A stretch of 64,000 bases of DNA from Streptomyces achromogenes (GTDB lineage Bacteria > Actinomycetota > Actinomycetes > Streptomycetales > Streptomycetaceae). The position numbers were made by a program, and so were the translations under genes. Below are positions 1 to 7,109 of the stretch, one piece after another (position 1 is the first letter of the stretch; each line of letters opens with the position of its first letter). The notes beneath the pieces are model-generated. The model did not search any database and was not told the origin of the DNA. It was given only the letters and a program-made list of their open reading frames with translations. The stretch is taken from positions 7,068,001-7,132,000 of the forward strand of contig NZ_JAUSYH010000001.1 of NCBI RefSeq assembly GCF_030816715.1, written 5' to 3'.

Positions 1-160
1 CGAGCAGGATGGGGACGCCGGTGTCCTCGTCGAGGAGGCGAGCCAGCAGCGGCAGTATGTCGGCGACGGGTGGGTTGGTGCGCAGGTACTCCCTGAACTG
101 GGTCAGGGTTGCTGTCGCCTGCGCGATCTGGTCGGAGCTGGGGGTCGAGGGGTTGGGCAT
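1..160 (-). CDS. Hypothetical protein, N-terminal 53 residues (cut by window edge)
   Basis: The leftmost gene of the leftward operon begins with ATG at 160 and runs off the window. The visible part begins MPNPSTPSSDQIAQ and is a hydrophilic, probably helical segment ending ARLLDEDTGVPILL. I do not recognise a family. It lies 43 bases downstream of the small 44-residue gene and is probably co-transcribed with it. The codons have G/C at most third positions, as in neighbouring genes, so it is probably real, but function cannot be inferred from this fragment. Confidence 0.6.
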   Translation of the reverse strand, partial: MPNPSTPSSDQIAQATATLTQFREYLRTNPPVADILPLLARLLDEDTGVPILL

Positions 161-203
161 CAACGTCCTTGCGTGAAACGGGTGGTGAGGGGGCTGGATG
201 GAG

Positions 204-338
204 TTACTGGTCGGGGCTCTCCAACAGGACCTGGGGATAGCCGGGCACCGAGTGGTTGCTCCAGCTGGTGGCGAGCAGGTACTCGGTCACCTGAATGGTG
301 GGGCCGTTGACGCGGGAGTAGAAGCGTTCGTGGCTCAC
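204..338 (-). CDS. Small conserved-looking protein (44 aa), coupled to the DUF317 gene
   Basis: This short frame starts with GTG at 338, and that GTG overlaps the TGA of the upstream DUF317 gene as GTGA. The same kind of overlap joins other genes of this operon. The product begins VSHERFYSRVNGPTIQ and ends VLLESPDQ. It has no signal peptide or membrane segment and no family I recognise. The stop/start overlap and the absence of other coding in this 130-base gap are the main evidence. It may be a translationally coupled small partner of the DUF317 protein, which is an inference. Confidence 0.5.
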   Translation of the reverse strand: MSHERFYSRVNGPTIQVTEYLLATSWSNHSVPGYPQVLLESPDQ

Positions 339-1141
339 CGGGCCCGGCCTGACCGCCCGGCGTACGGGCGGGCGCCGGGAGGGGTGCGTGTCCGGTTGGT
401 GGCGAAGGAGTTGCGGGCCCACGTGGCCGCCCTGGCGGCGGTGATCCGGGCCTGCTGCCAGGCGCTGAGCTGGGACGGCAGGACGGACACGGAGGTGGTG
501 CGGATCCGCTGGGAGGACGGGACACGGCCGAGCGGCCGCATCACCGGCTGCGGATCCGACAACGCCGTGCTGAATGCCTGCACCAGATGCATCGGCGTGG
601 TCGGCGTGAACATCACCTCCCACACACGGCCGTGTTCGTTGCGGGCACCGGCCCACCAGTGTGCCTGCCCGGGGCCGGACTGGTGGAAGCGGACGAAGGC
701 ATCGCCGTCCGGGCTGCGGGCGGTGAAGTGCTGGCCTCGCTCGGTCTCCCAGCCCTGTTGCTGCAGGGGCTCCCACATGTTGGGGGCGTGCGCCTTGCGC
801 TCCTTGAACAGGGCGTCGGTGATACCGGCGACTATTTCGACGGGCGTCTGCCGGCCGCAGGTGGCGTGCCATGCCTCCTGGTCCGCGGTCTGCTTCCCGC
901 TGATGGTCCAGCCGCCGGGCTGGGTGAACGGGTCGTATCCGATACGCACGGACTTGTCCGGGCTGTCGAAGACGACCGGTCCGCCGGCCTTGGACTTGTC
1001 CTTCCACCCGGAGGCGCGCAGGTACTCGGTGACGTAGCGCAGGTCGCCACCGCCGGCGAGATGGCGGGGCTCGACGAGGTAGTGCTGCTGCGCCTGCTGA
1101 CCGGCGGCGCCCCAGCCGGCCCACTGCTTGTTCTGTCTCAC
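335..1141 (-). CDS. DUF317 domain protein
   Basis: A 268-residue protein with the typical DUF317 opening QQHYLVEPRHLAGGGDLRYV near residue 20 and a second repeat unit around residues 140-200 (WETERGQHFTARSPDG, followed by VWEVMFTPTTPMHLV). DUF317 is an uncharacterised, mostly Streptomyces domain that recurs in mobile elements; its biochemical role is unknown. The GTG start at 1141 overlaps the upstream stop as GTGA, and the stop at 335 overlaps the next gene's GTG in the same way, so this is an internal gene of a tightly coupled operon. The last 70 residues are rich in Arg, Ala and Thr and look disordered. Confidence 0.75.
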   Translation of the reverse strand: MRQNKQWAGWGAAGQQAQQHYLVEPRHLAGGGDLRYVTEYLRASGWKDKSKAGGPVVFDSPDKSVRIGYDPFTQPGGWTISGKQTADQEAWHATCGRQTPVEIVAGITDALFKERKAHAPNMWEPLQQQGWETERGQHFTARSPDGDAFVRFHQSGPGQAHWWAGARNEHGRVWEVMFTPTTPMHLVQAFSTALSDPQPVMRPLGRVPSSQRIRTTSVSVLPSQLSAWQQARITAARAATWARNSFATNRTRTPPGARPYAGRSGRAR

Positions 1142-1527
1142 CGGCGCCGCCTGACGACCATCGCCGATCCGGCGGGCCGCGCAGCCGGGCTGGTGGACGG
1201 GGCGGCGGGCGTGGCGAGCTGCTTGATCGTGCCGGTGTGCTCGTTGAGGTCCTCGCCCACACTGTCGAGTTCGTTGGCCGCGCGTCCCAGGGCCAGCCAC
1301 ACCTCGGGGTGCAGGATGCCCCGCTGAGAGTGATCCTGGGCGAAGCGTGATCCGGTGGCGACCAGTTCGGTGACTCGTCCGAGCAGGCCCTCGTCATAGT
1401 CGAGGACCTTGCCGAGAATCTGGGCGGCCTCGTGCGGCGGCGACTGGGCCAAGAGCTGTGTGAGCTGGCTGAGTTGGCGTGCGATGTCGTCAGCGAGCCG
1501 TACCGAGGAGAGGGGCGGGTGGGTCAT
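1138..1527 (-). CDS. Small helical protein, free-standing version of a domain fused elsewhere
   Basis: A 129-residue, mostly helical protein starting MTHPPLSSVRLADDIARQ (ATG at 1527). Its core, ILGKVLDYDEGLLGRVTELV followed by WLALGRAANELDSVGEDL, resembles by eye the C-terminal halves of the proteins at 2669-3337 and 4122-4841 (a D-G-L-L motif, then an A-x-x-L helix and a DL/EQI helix). It therefore appears to be a separately encoded copy of that helical module. No enzymatic motif is visible. It ends in Arg residues and overlaps the DUF317 start. Confidence 0.65.
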   Translation of the reverse strand: MTHPPLSSVRLADDIARQLSQLTQLLAQSPPHEAAQILGKVLDYDEGLLGRVTELVATGSRFAQDHSQRGILHPEVWLALGRAANELDSVGEDLNEHTGTIKQLATPAAPSTSPAARPAGSAMVVRRRR

Positions 1528-1556
1528 GGGCCTCCTGAACGGGCCAGGTCGGACTG

Positions 1557-1829
1557 CTAGTTGTGGTGGCGGATGCGGTGGCTGTCGACGAGAAGGAACA
1601 TGTCCCGGCGACGGGCTTCGTCGAGGGCCGCTTCGGGGTGCCCGTCGGCCAGCAGGTTGGTCCGTGTGCGGCAGCCGGCGGTGATGGCACGCAGGTAGCG
1701 GCGGAAGAGGGCGGTGGCCAGGCGGGGCTTGCGGTCGGCTGTGATGGGCGGTGGGGTGCGGTCGGTGTTGCGGGTGACGGGGACTCCAGGTGAGGGCTGG
1801 GCCGGCCCCGGGGCCGGCGCGGTTGGTGG
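1557..1829 (-). pseudogene. Open frame without a normal start codon, in frame behind the preceding TGA
   Basis: After the TGA of the 1830-2201 gene, the same frame stays open for about 90 codons to a TAG at 1557-1559. The C-terminal part looks coding: LATALFRRYLRAITAG and EAALDEARRRDMFLLVDSHR, with strong G/C third-position bias. There is no ATG, GTG, TTG or CTG at a sensible place. The only Shine-Dalgarno-like GGAG is at about 1785-1788, just before GTC codons (1782-1784 and 1776-1778). Possibilities are a nonsense mutation that split one longer gene, a sequencing error, or an unusual start. I cannot choose between them. Confidence 0.35.
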
Positions 1830-2201
1830 TCAGCGCGTTCGGCGAGGGCGCGACGCGCTCGGGGCAGGTGCCGCGGGCGCGGATGACGGCCGGTCTGCTG
1901 GGGATGCGGCGAGGGCGGCGCGGTAGGCGGTGCCGCCGAAGAGGCCGGCATCGACGGAGACCTGGTAGCCGTGACGGGTCAGCACCCACGCAGCCCGATC
2001 GGCCATGTCTTTCATGGCGATCTCGTCCATGCGGTCGGGGACTTGATGCCAGATCTCGCCCTCGCAGTCGTGGCGTTCGAGGCCGAGGCCGTCGAGCAGG
2101 ACGAGCAGCTGCTCCGGGGCGCTGGTGCGGGTATCGACGTAGATCGTCCCGTCGCGGTGATAGAACTCGACGTCGACCTCATGCTCGTCCGCCAGGCTCA
2201 C
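1830..2201 (-). CDS. Small paralogue of the element's 'LL..GLE...WH.VP' family
   Basis: A 123-residue protein starting with GTG at 2201, eight bases after AAAGGAG. It contains a beta-rich N-terminus (EVDVEFYHRDGTIYVDTRTS), then LLVLLDGLGLERHD, WHQVPDRMD and a terminal VLTRHGYQVSVDAGLF. The same order (short strand pair, 'LLxxLGFER', 'WHEVP', 'LLVAGYLV') occurs in the next gene, and more loosely in the proteins at 2669, 4122, 10178, 11040 and 11387. It is one of several diverged copies in this arm. The Pro/Ala/Arg-rich tail ends at the TGA discussed for the adjacent open frame. The function is unknown. Confidence 0.7.
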   Translation of the reverse strand: MSLADEHEVDVEFYHRDGTIYVDTRTSAPEQLLVLLDGLGLERHDCEGEIWHQVPDRMDEIAMKDMADRAAWVLTRHGYQVSVDAGLFGGTAYRAALAASPADRPSSAPAAPAPSASRPRRTR

Positions 2202-2226
2202 GAGCGGGACTCCTTTCGATCGTGGT

Positions 2227-2649
2227 TCACCGCCGACGAGGTGTCGCCGGACTGCCGTGGGCGCGGACGACGGAGGCGGTCGCGGTGTTCGGCGTGGCTG
2301 CGGCGCTGGGCTCGCGGCGCACTGCCGCTGCGGCCTCCTGATAGGTGGCGGCGTCCCAGACGGCGTCGGTGATGTTGACCAGGTATCCGGCCACGAGCAG
2401 CGAGGGAACTGCGCTGGTGGCGAGCCTCTTCTTCTCGGCCTCGGTGAGGTGGGCGGGCACCTCGTGCCAGACATAGACGGGCCCGGCCGTCGTCAGGGTC
2501 TTGCGTTCGAAGCCGAGGCTGTCGAGCAGGGCCAGGAGTTCCTCGGGTGCATCGGTGGGGGTGTCGGCGTGGACCGTGTCGGTCAGCGGTTTGATGTAGA
2601 TCTCGACGTCGGTGCCTTCGTCGTCGGCGCGGTTTCCCACGTACGGCAT
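2227..2649 (-). CDS. Small paralogue of the 'LGFER...WHEVP' family
   Basis: A 140-residue protein with ATG at 2649 behind AACAGGAGC. The core reads APEELLALLDSLGFERKT, then YVWHEVPAHLTEAEKKRLAT, then LLVAGYLVNITDAVWDAATY, followed by a disordered Ala/Thr/Arg tail. By eye it is the closest relative of the 1830-2201 product, and the gene ends only 25 bases before that start. There are no catalytic motifs, signal peptide or membrane segments. Tandem position and shared layout suggest local duplication followed by divergence. Confidence 0.75.
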   Translation of the reverse strand: MPYVGNRADDEGTDVEIYIKPLTDTVHADTPTDAPEELLALLDSLGFERKTLTTAGPVYVWHEVPAHLTEAEKKRLATSAVPSLLVAGYLVNITDAVWDAATYQEAAAAVRREPSAAATPNTATASVVRAHGSPATPRRR

Positions 2650-2668
2650 GCTCCTGTTGGGAATCGGG

Positions 2669-3337
2669 TCAGCGCCGTCGAATGGCGGGCGCAGCCAGTG
2701 GCGAGGGCGCTGTGCACACCGGGCTGGGGCGGGTCTGTGGGGCGGGGCCGGTGCGGTCGGCGTCGTTGCGGATCTGCTCGATCTGCCAGGTGAGGGTGGA
2801 CAGGTTGCTGACGATGACCCCCAGCTGCATCGCCACCTGCGGGTCGCGGTCGGTGTCGTTGAGGCGTCGGCCCCACGATGCCCAGGTCGCTATCAGTGAC
2901 TGCGTAAGGCGGGGCAGCAGGCCGTCGTCGGGTGCCGCGATTCCGGTCAGGACCGCCGCGACCTGCCGGTCGTCGGTGGCATCGCTGCCGAGTGAGGTGA
3001 GCTGATCGAGATGGCGGTGGGCGGCTTGCCGGTCGCTGCCCTGAGTGGCCAGGGTGTTGAGCGTGGGGTCGAGATGGACGCTGTATCCGGCCAGCAGCAG
3101 GGCATGGGCTGCAGCGGTGGCACCCTGCCGCTGCTCCTCGACGGGCAGGGCGTGCGGCAGGCGGTGGTAGTCGCCGCGTGGCCCTGGGGCGGAATGGAAG
3201 CCGCCGGTGGTCTGTAGGAGTCCGGCCGCGCGCTGGTCGCCCCCGATGGCGACGACCAGCGCGGTTTTCGGGTCCCGGGTGATAGTGACGTAATCCAGGA
3301 CGAGGAACGTCGGCTCGTCCCGGTGCGCGAGAGTCAT
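2669..3337 (-). CDS. Two-module paralogue: 'YHRLP' module fused to helical module
   Basis: A 222-residue protein whose ATG at 3337 overlaps the preceding TGA as ATGA. Residues 1-90 form the YHRLP module: a beta strand region (LVLDYVTITRDPKTALVVAI), YHRLPHALPVEEQR, then LLLAGYSVHLDPTLN. Residues of about 100-190 form a helical module (DDGLLPRLTQSLIATWASWG, then QLGVIVSNLSTLTWQIEQIR). The second module resembles the free-standing 1138-1527 protein. A Pro/Thr-rich tail follows. The function is unknown; the fusion suggests that the two modules act together. Confidence 0.75.
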   Translation of the reverse strand: MTLAHRDEPTFLVLDYVTITRDPKTALVVAIGGDQRAAGLLQTTGGFHSAPGPRGDYHRLPHALPVEEQRQGATAAAHALLLAGYSVHLDPTLNTLATQGSDRQAAHRHLDQLTSLGSDATDDRQVAAVLTGIAAPDDGLLPRLTQSLIATWASWGRRLNDTDRDPQVAMQLGVIVSNLSTLTWQIEQIRNDADRTGPAPQTRPSPVCTAPSPLAAPAIRRR

Positions 3338-4092
3338 CGGCCCCGGTGCGGAGAGGTGACCGGCGGGTTCGGAGGCGTTACCGCGGTGGTGCCCAGGGCG
3401 GGCCGGGCGGGCGGGTTGCGTAGGACGACGCCGACGCCTAGCTCGGACAAGCGGTGGCCGGCGGCTCGTACGGACGCGGCCTGGCGCGCTGAGTCGTCAC
3501 CGGACAGGACAAAGACGTTGCTTTCCGCGTCGAGGGCGAAGCCGTAGTCGGTCAGGGCCTGGACGATGTCGGGGCGGTCAGGCTTGTCGACGACGAGGGC
3601 GTCGCCGGACCAGGTCATCACCACATGTTCCGGCTCGGCGGCAGGTGGCACCGTGAGGCGGGCGGCGCTGTTGCGGACTTGGCCGAGGGCCTTGTCGTAC
3701 CTGGGCAGCAGGCCGTGCGTGATGTCCTCGGCGGCGCTGAACGGATCGGCGGTCACGGCGATTCCGTCGGGCTCGCGTACACCACGGAACGCTTCGGCCG
3801 GTGCGTCGGTGGGGGCCATGGCGGCGATCAGGTAGCCCTCGCCGTGCCCAAGCTGGTCCGCGACGAACAGTCGGGTGCCGTCGTCGCGGGTCAGGACGGC
3901 GCAGTGGTCCACGTTGCGCTTGGCCAGGGTGTTGGCGACTTCGTTCATGTCCCACACGTGGTCGGTGAGGGCGACGTGGTCGTTGGTGCCGCCGTGGTCC
4001 GGGTGGTATGTGCTGGTCCAGGCGCCAGGCAGTTCGCCGGCGAGGACGGCAGCGAACGAGCCGAGGCCGGTGTCGGGGGTGGAGTCGTGCAT
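3334..4092 (-). CDS. 'LPG(A/T)W' family protein
   Basis: A 252-residue protein with ATG at 4092 three bases after GAGGAG. An N-terminal region has LAGELPGAWTSTYHPDHGG and a middle with VREPDGIAVTADPFSAAEDI and GLLPRYDKALGQVRNSAA, then VVMTWSGDALVVDKPD. The same landmarks (LPGTW, VREPNGIAV, VLPRYRAAL, TLVWYPDGVV) occur in the broken gene at 18195-18985, and LPGTW with a related middle occurs at 11863-13053. The family is thus present three times in this arm. No known domain is recognised and no membrane segment is seen. It is coupled to 2669-3337 by ATGA. Confidence 0.75.
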   Translation of the reverse strand: MHDSTPDTGLGSFAAVLAGELPGAWTSTYHPDHGGTNDHVALTDHVWDMNEVANTLAKRNVDHCAVLTRDDGTRLFVADQLGHGEGYLIAAMAPTDAPAEAFRGVREPDGIAVTADPFSAAEDITHGLLPRYDKALGQVRNSAARLTVPPAAEPEHVVMTWSGDALVVDKPDRPDIVQALTDYGFALDAESNVFVLSGDDSARQAASVRAAGHRLSELGVGVVLRNPPARPALGTTAVTPPNPPVTSPHRGR

Positions 4093-4121
4093 GGTCTCCT
4101 CAGAAAGGAAGGGAGCAGGGG

Positions 4122-4841
4122 TCAGTGCCGCCGGTTTGACGGGGCTGCTGCGGCGGGTGCGGCGGGTGCGGCGGCGGGGCTGGTGGCCAGGCGCGGCGGG
4201 GGCGGAGGACAGGCGCAGACGGCGGAGGCTTCGCGCTCGTCCGGCCCGACGTCGGCGGTGCACGCGCGGCGCTGGGGATGGTCCTGGTGCCGGTCGGCGA
4301 GGTCGTTACGCATGTGCGTCAGGTCGGATCGGATGACGCCGAGCCGGTGCTCGGCGAGGTACTGCAGCCGTTTCGCGGTGTGCAGGTCCGGGGCCTGGCC
4401 CAGGTCCTCATAGAAGGCGGCGGTCGCGGTGAGGACTTCGCCCAGCGCGATGAGCACTCCGTCGTGGAAGGCGGTCAGTTCGGTCAGCGCGTCGGCGACC
4501 TCGTCACTCGTGGTGGCTTCACGGATCCGCTCGGCGAGGCCGGCGACCAGCGAGCCGAGTGGCTGGTAGTGCGCCTCGCGCGTCATCGTGTCGAAGGCGT
4601 CATCGGCGTCGACGTGGTAGCTGACGGCGCGTAGCCGGGCCACGGCGCGAGTGGCGAGACGTTCCTCCTCGGCTATGTCGAGACCGAGGGGCAGGCGGTG
4701 ATAGGTCTCGTGGAGGCGGACGACGGGGACAAAGCCGGTGCGTTGAAGGATGCTGTGGGCTTCCGGATCGCCGCCGCGGGCGAGGACTTCTCCGGAGTGC
4801 ACGTCGCGCCCCAGGGCCAGGAAGCGATCGGCAAAGGCCAA
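4122..4841 (-). CDS. Two-module paralogue: 'YHRLP' module fused to helical module
   Basis: A 239-residue protein read from TTG at 4841; the AGAAAGAA just upstream is a weak Shine-Dalgarno sequence, so the start is uncertain. Landmarks are HSILQRTGFVPVV, ETYHRLPLGLDIAEEERLAT and YHVDADDAFDTM, then the helical module (AFHDGVLIALGEVLTATAAF, RLGVIRSDLTHMRNDL). This is the same architecture as 2669-3337. The C-terminus is an Ala/Pro/Arg-rich tail with a Cys pair (VCACPPPPP). It lies 21 bases downstream of the relaxase-like gene. The function is unknown. Confidence 0.7.
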   Translation of the reverse strand: MAFADRFLALGRDVHSGEVLARGGDPEAHSILQRTGFVPVVRLHETYHRLPLGLDIAEEERLATRAVARLRAVSYHVDADDAFDTMTREAHYQPLGSLVAGLAERIREATTSDEVADALTELTAFHDGVLIALGEVLTATAAFYEDLGQAPDLHTAKRLQYLAEHRLGVIRSDLTHMRNDLADRHQDHPQRRACTADVGPDEREASAVCACPPPPPRLATSPAAAPAAPAAAAPSNRRH

Positions 4842-4862
4842 AAAGCTGTTCTTTCTGTCGTG

Positions 4863-5768
4863 TCAGTGGGTCATCCGGACGCCGGGCGTGGGAGGCACAG
4901 CGGTCATCCGGGTCCAGAGGGGCACCGGCCGTGCGGTGGCGGGCAGAGCGACGGCGGTGGCGTCGAGGTCCTGCTGGATGCCGTGCAAGCGGCGGGCGAT
5001 CAGCTCCAGTTGGTGTCCGGCGGCCGGGCCGTAGGCGTGCGGGAGGCGATCGAGACGGTGGGCCGCGTGCTCGACGAGGCCACGCACGGTCGCGAGCGGA
5101 CCGGTGTTCTCGTCGGCGAGCTGCCGGAGCAGTCCGGCGAGTTGAGCGGTGGCGTCGGCAGCGCCTGGTGAAGCGCCGTTGGCCGGTTCGGTGGAGCGAT
5201 CCGCGAAGCCGGCGGTCTGCTCGGGATCAGGGCCGGGCCAGGGAGAGCGGAGAGCCAGCTCGGCCTCGATGCGCCGGCACTCGACTCCCAGGAGCGGAAG
5301 AAGCTGGCGGTGCTGCGTGATCCAGGTGCCATCCGGCCGGATGAGGTTGGCGAGCAGGTCGAGGCGGCCGGGCTGTGCCTGGACGGCGATCCAGCGGCAG
5401 CCCTGGTCGTCCCCCGGCCGCTGGATGCCCGCCACGCGGGCAATCCGGTGGGCGATCTCGGACCACTCGGGGCCGGTGAGGTCGCGATCGCTGGGGTGCA
5501 GGCGCACATCCGCGTGCCAGATGGCGCGGCGGTCGTCCTGCGGACTGACCGCGAAGGGGTGCTGCCAGCGGGGGTCGTCTAGGTGCTCGGCCCACTCGGC
5601 GGAGGTCCAGGTCTTCTGCTCGTCATCGAGCGTGTAATAGTCCAGCCCCGGCCAGTGGGCGACCACCGTGTGCTCGGTCAGGCCCTCTTGGCCGCTGGCC
5701 GGGCGGCCGAGGGCATCGGCGAGCGGCGCGCTGGGGCTGATGTCGCGTGGATGGATACGGATGATCAT
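4863..5768 (-). CDS. Relaxase-like protein lacking the HxHxH metal triad
   Basis: A 301-residue protein (ATG at 5768). Its middle follows the layout I know from Streptomyces MobA-type relaxases: VVAHWPGLDYY; IWHADVRLHPSDRDL; GPEWSEIAHRIARVAGI; GDDQGCRWIAVQ; LIRPDGTW. In active relatives the segment after the 'CRWVAV' strand carries a histidine triad of the form RHADDHIHI. Here it reads QAQPGRLDLL, so all metal-binding histidines are missing, and the usual N-terminal tyrosine region is very short. The C-terminal third is helical. It is probably a non-catalytic DNA-binding or accessory descendant of a relaxase; the family link is from motif order only. Confidence 0.6.
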   Translation of the reverse strand: MIIRIHPRDISPSAPLADALGRPASGQEGLTEHTVVAHWPGLDYYTLDDEQKTWTSAEWAEHLDDPRWQHPFAVSPQDDRRAIWHADVRLHPSDRDLTGPEWSEIAHRIARVAGIQRPGDDQGCRWIAVQAQPGRLDLLANLIRPDGTWITQHRQLLPLLGVECRRIEAELALRSPWPGPDPEQTAGFADRSTEPANGASPGAADATAQLAGLLRQLADENTGPLATVRGLVEHAAHRLDRLPHAYGPAAGHQLELIARRLHGIQQDLDATAVALPATARPVPLWTRMTAVPPTPGVRMTH

Positions 5769-5876
5769 TGTGATGTGGGCTTCCGACGCCGATGGGCGAG
5801 TTAGGTCAGGTCATACGCGGCGGTGATCAGGGTGAAGCCGCACAGGCCAGATCCGCGTTGCGCTCCGGGCCGGGGG

Positions 5877-6299
5877 TCATCGCCCGCCTCGGGCGTCGGC
5901 GACGTGGACTACCTGATTGAGGTGGTTGACCGAGTACCAGCCGCAGTCGACGTCCTGGTCGGCGCCAGCCAGGCGCGGAACCAGGTAAGTGCGCAGCGCC
6001 TGCTGGTAGATGAGGCAGTCCGGGCAGCGGCTGGAGAGATGGACCAGGTAGCGCGGGTGAGCGGTGAGGTACGTGCGCTCGCCGCCGACCGGGTCGTACA
6101 GCCGCCATCCGTCCTCGTCGGTCGGTGTGTGCCACGAGGGCGTGACGACCTTGTAGGAGTCTCCCCACAGTTCGCTGCTGGCAACGCCCTTGAGGATGAC
6201 GACCTGGTCGCCGGGCCGGAAGTGCTGGTGGGTGATGTCCCGTTCGGGGGTGACGACGTCACCTGGAGCATGCGGATGGCGGGAAACGGCGTCGGGCAC
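5877..6299 (-). CDS. Hypothetical soluble protein (140 aa), first gene behind operator A
   Basis: GTG at 6299 follows AAGGAACCCCCC. The protein is compact and beta-rich: FRPGDQVVILKGVASSELWG, YKVVTPSWHTPTDEDGWRLY, TYLTAHPRYLVHL, then SRCPDCLIYQQALRTYLVPR, ending with DCGWYSVNHLNQVVHVAD. The CPDC pair with a further Cys could bind metal, but no known family is recognised. It is the promoter-proximal gene of the left-most leftward transcription unit, directly after the inverted-repeat operator at 6359-6391. The 100 bases between it and 4863-5768 contain no further frame. Confidence 0.7.
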   Translation of the reverse strand: MPDAVSRHPHAPGDVVTPERDITHQHFRPGDQVVILKGVASSELWGDSYKVVTPSWHTPTDEDGWRLYDPVGGERTYLTAHPRYLVHLSSRCPDCLIYQQALRTYLVPRLAGADQDVDCGWYSVNHLNQVVHVADARGGR

Positions 6300-6358
6300 A
6301 GCGGGGGGTTCCTTCCACGATCAGGCGCAGGGGAGGCGGTGGGAGGAACAAGGATCCG

Positions 6359-6399
6359 GACGATCCCCGGTTTCGGTAACCGGGGATCGTCGGGTATAA
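6359..6399 (-). promoter_or_regulatory. Operator A with overlapping leftward promoter
   Basis: A perfect inverted repeat has 14-base arms (GACGATCCCCGGTT at 6359-6372 and AACCGGGGATCGTC at 6378-6391) around TCGGT. On the minus strand the hexamer TTATAC (6399-6394) lies just upstream, so the repeat would cover the transcription start of the 6299-to-1 operon. The same core with the same spacing to a -10-like box occurs at 29,442 and 33,449. It is probably a repressor binding site. No clear -35 is needed or seen. Confidence 0.7.
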
Positions 6400-6409
6400 G
6401 ACCCCGCGT

Positions 6410-6964
6410 CTACCGGAACGGATTCTCGGTTCCGATGTCGTTGCTGGTGGCGGCGTCCAGGAGTTCGGGCAGGTCAGTGCCCTCGGCGTCGCGCTGATCG
6501 ATCCACCACCCAACGCGGGTGACGGTGCGGATCGTGTCCTCCAGGACAGCCCAGTCGGCCTCGTCCCAGCTGCCTTCGGTCACCAGCGCGTTGTACGCGG
6601 TCGTGACGAGCTGGTGGCGGGAGCGCTCACCCCAGGCGAGGGCCTTCTCGGGTCCTTCGAGCGGCGGCATGTCGAACTTCTCGGCCCACTCGGTGGCGGC
6701 CTGCTGTTCCTCCGCGCGCTTGGCGGCCAGCCACTCCTCCTTGCCGGCGCTGTCCTCGTCGCGGGCGGCCTTCCAGCAGTCGGTGCAGTCGCGTCCCTCC
6801 AGCCAGCGGGCGAATCCGGCCCGCCGGTCGGCGGGGCGGTTGGAAAGATCATGCGAGATTTCGTGTCCACAGCTGTGGACGATGTTCCACGTCGTTCGGA
6901 CCCCCGGGGAATTCCGTTTGACGGGCGTTACGTTCGAGGTCGGGCTGCTGGTCTGGGGCTTCAA
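6410..6964 (-). CDS. Putative zinc-binding hypothetical protein
   Basis: A 184-residue protein read from TTG at 6964, which has AAAGG at proper distance; an ATG at 7021 would add 19 residues but has no ribosome-binding site. The N-terminal part carries WNIVHSCGHEISHDL and, about 25 residues on, EGRDCTDCWKAARDEDS, a Cys/His pattern (SCGH...CTDC) suited to a small zinc site. The rest is helical with many Trp and acidic residues. No family is recognised. It is the last gene of the operon containing the ATPase/VWA pair, and operator A follows directly behind its stop. Confidence 0.65.
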   Translation of the reverse strand: MKPQTSSPTSNVTPVKRNSPGVRTTWNIVHSCGHEISHDLSNRPADRRAGFARWLEGRDCTDCWKAARDEDSAGKEEWLAAKRAEEQQAATEWAEKFDMPPLEGPEKALAWGERSRHQLVTTAYNALVTEGSWDEADWAVLEDTIRTVTRVGWWIDQRDAEGTDLPELLDAATSNDIGTENPFR

Positions 6965-7109
6965 ATCGAGTGCCTTTCGTTGGCGGTTGGGGTGGTGGCC
7001 TGCGTCGTTGCGGAGGGTCATGCATCAGATGCACGATTCATGCGGCGGACGGAGGTGGTCTGGAGTGCTTGGCGGTGGTCTTGGGGACGCTTCCGCCTTC
7101 TGCGTCGTC

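Noticed and set aside
198..1037. Long forward frames opposite the DUF317 gene
   Set aside because: They are shadows caused by high third-position G/C; the reverse frame has the DUF317 motifs.
4863..5768. Treating this gene as an active relaxase
   Set aside because: The histidine triad and the N-terminal tyrosine region are missing, so only relaxase-like origin is claimed.
5757..5775. CACAATGATCAT at the start of the relaxase-like gene as a second copy of the 55484 palindrome
   Set aside because: Only 12 of 16 bases match, it includes the start codon and the right half is not symmetric; probably chance.
6361..6389. Inverted repeat as a transcription terminator of the 6410 gene
   Set aside because: It recurs in promoter position before other operons with fixed distance to a -10-like box, which a terminator would not; a double role is still possible.
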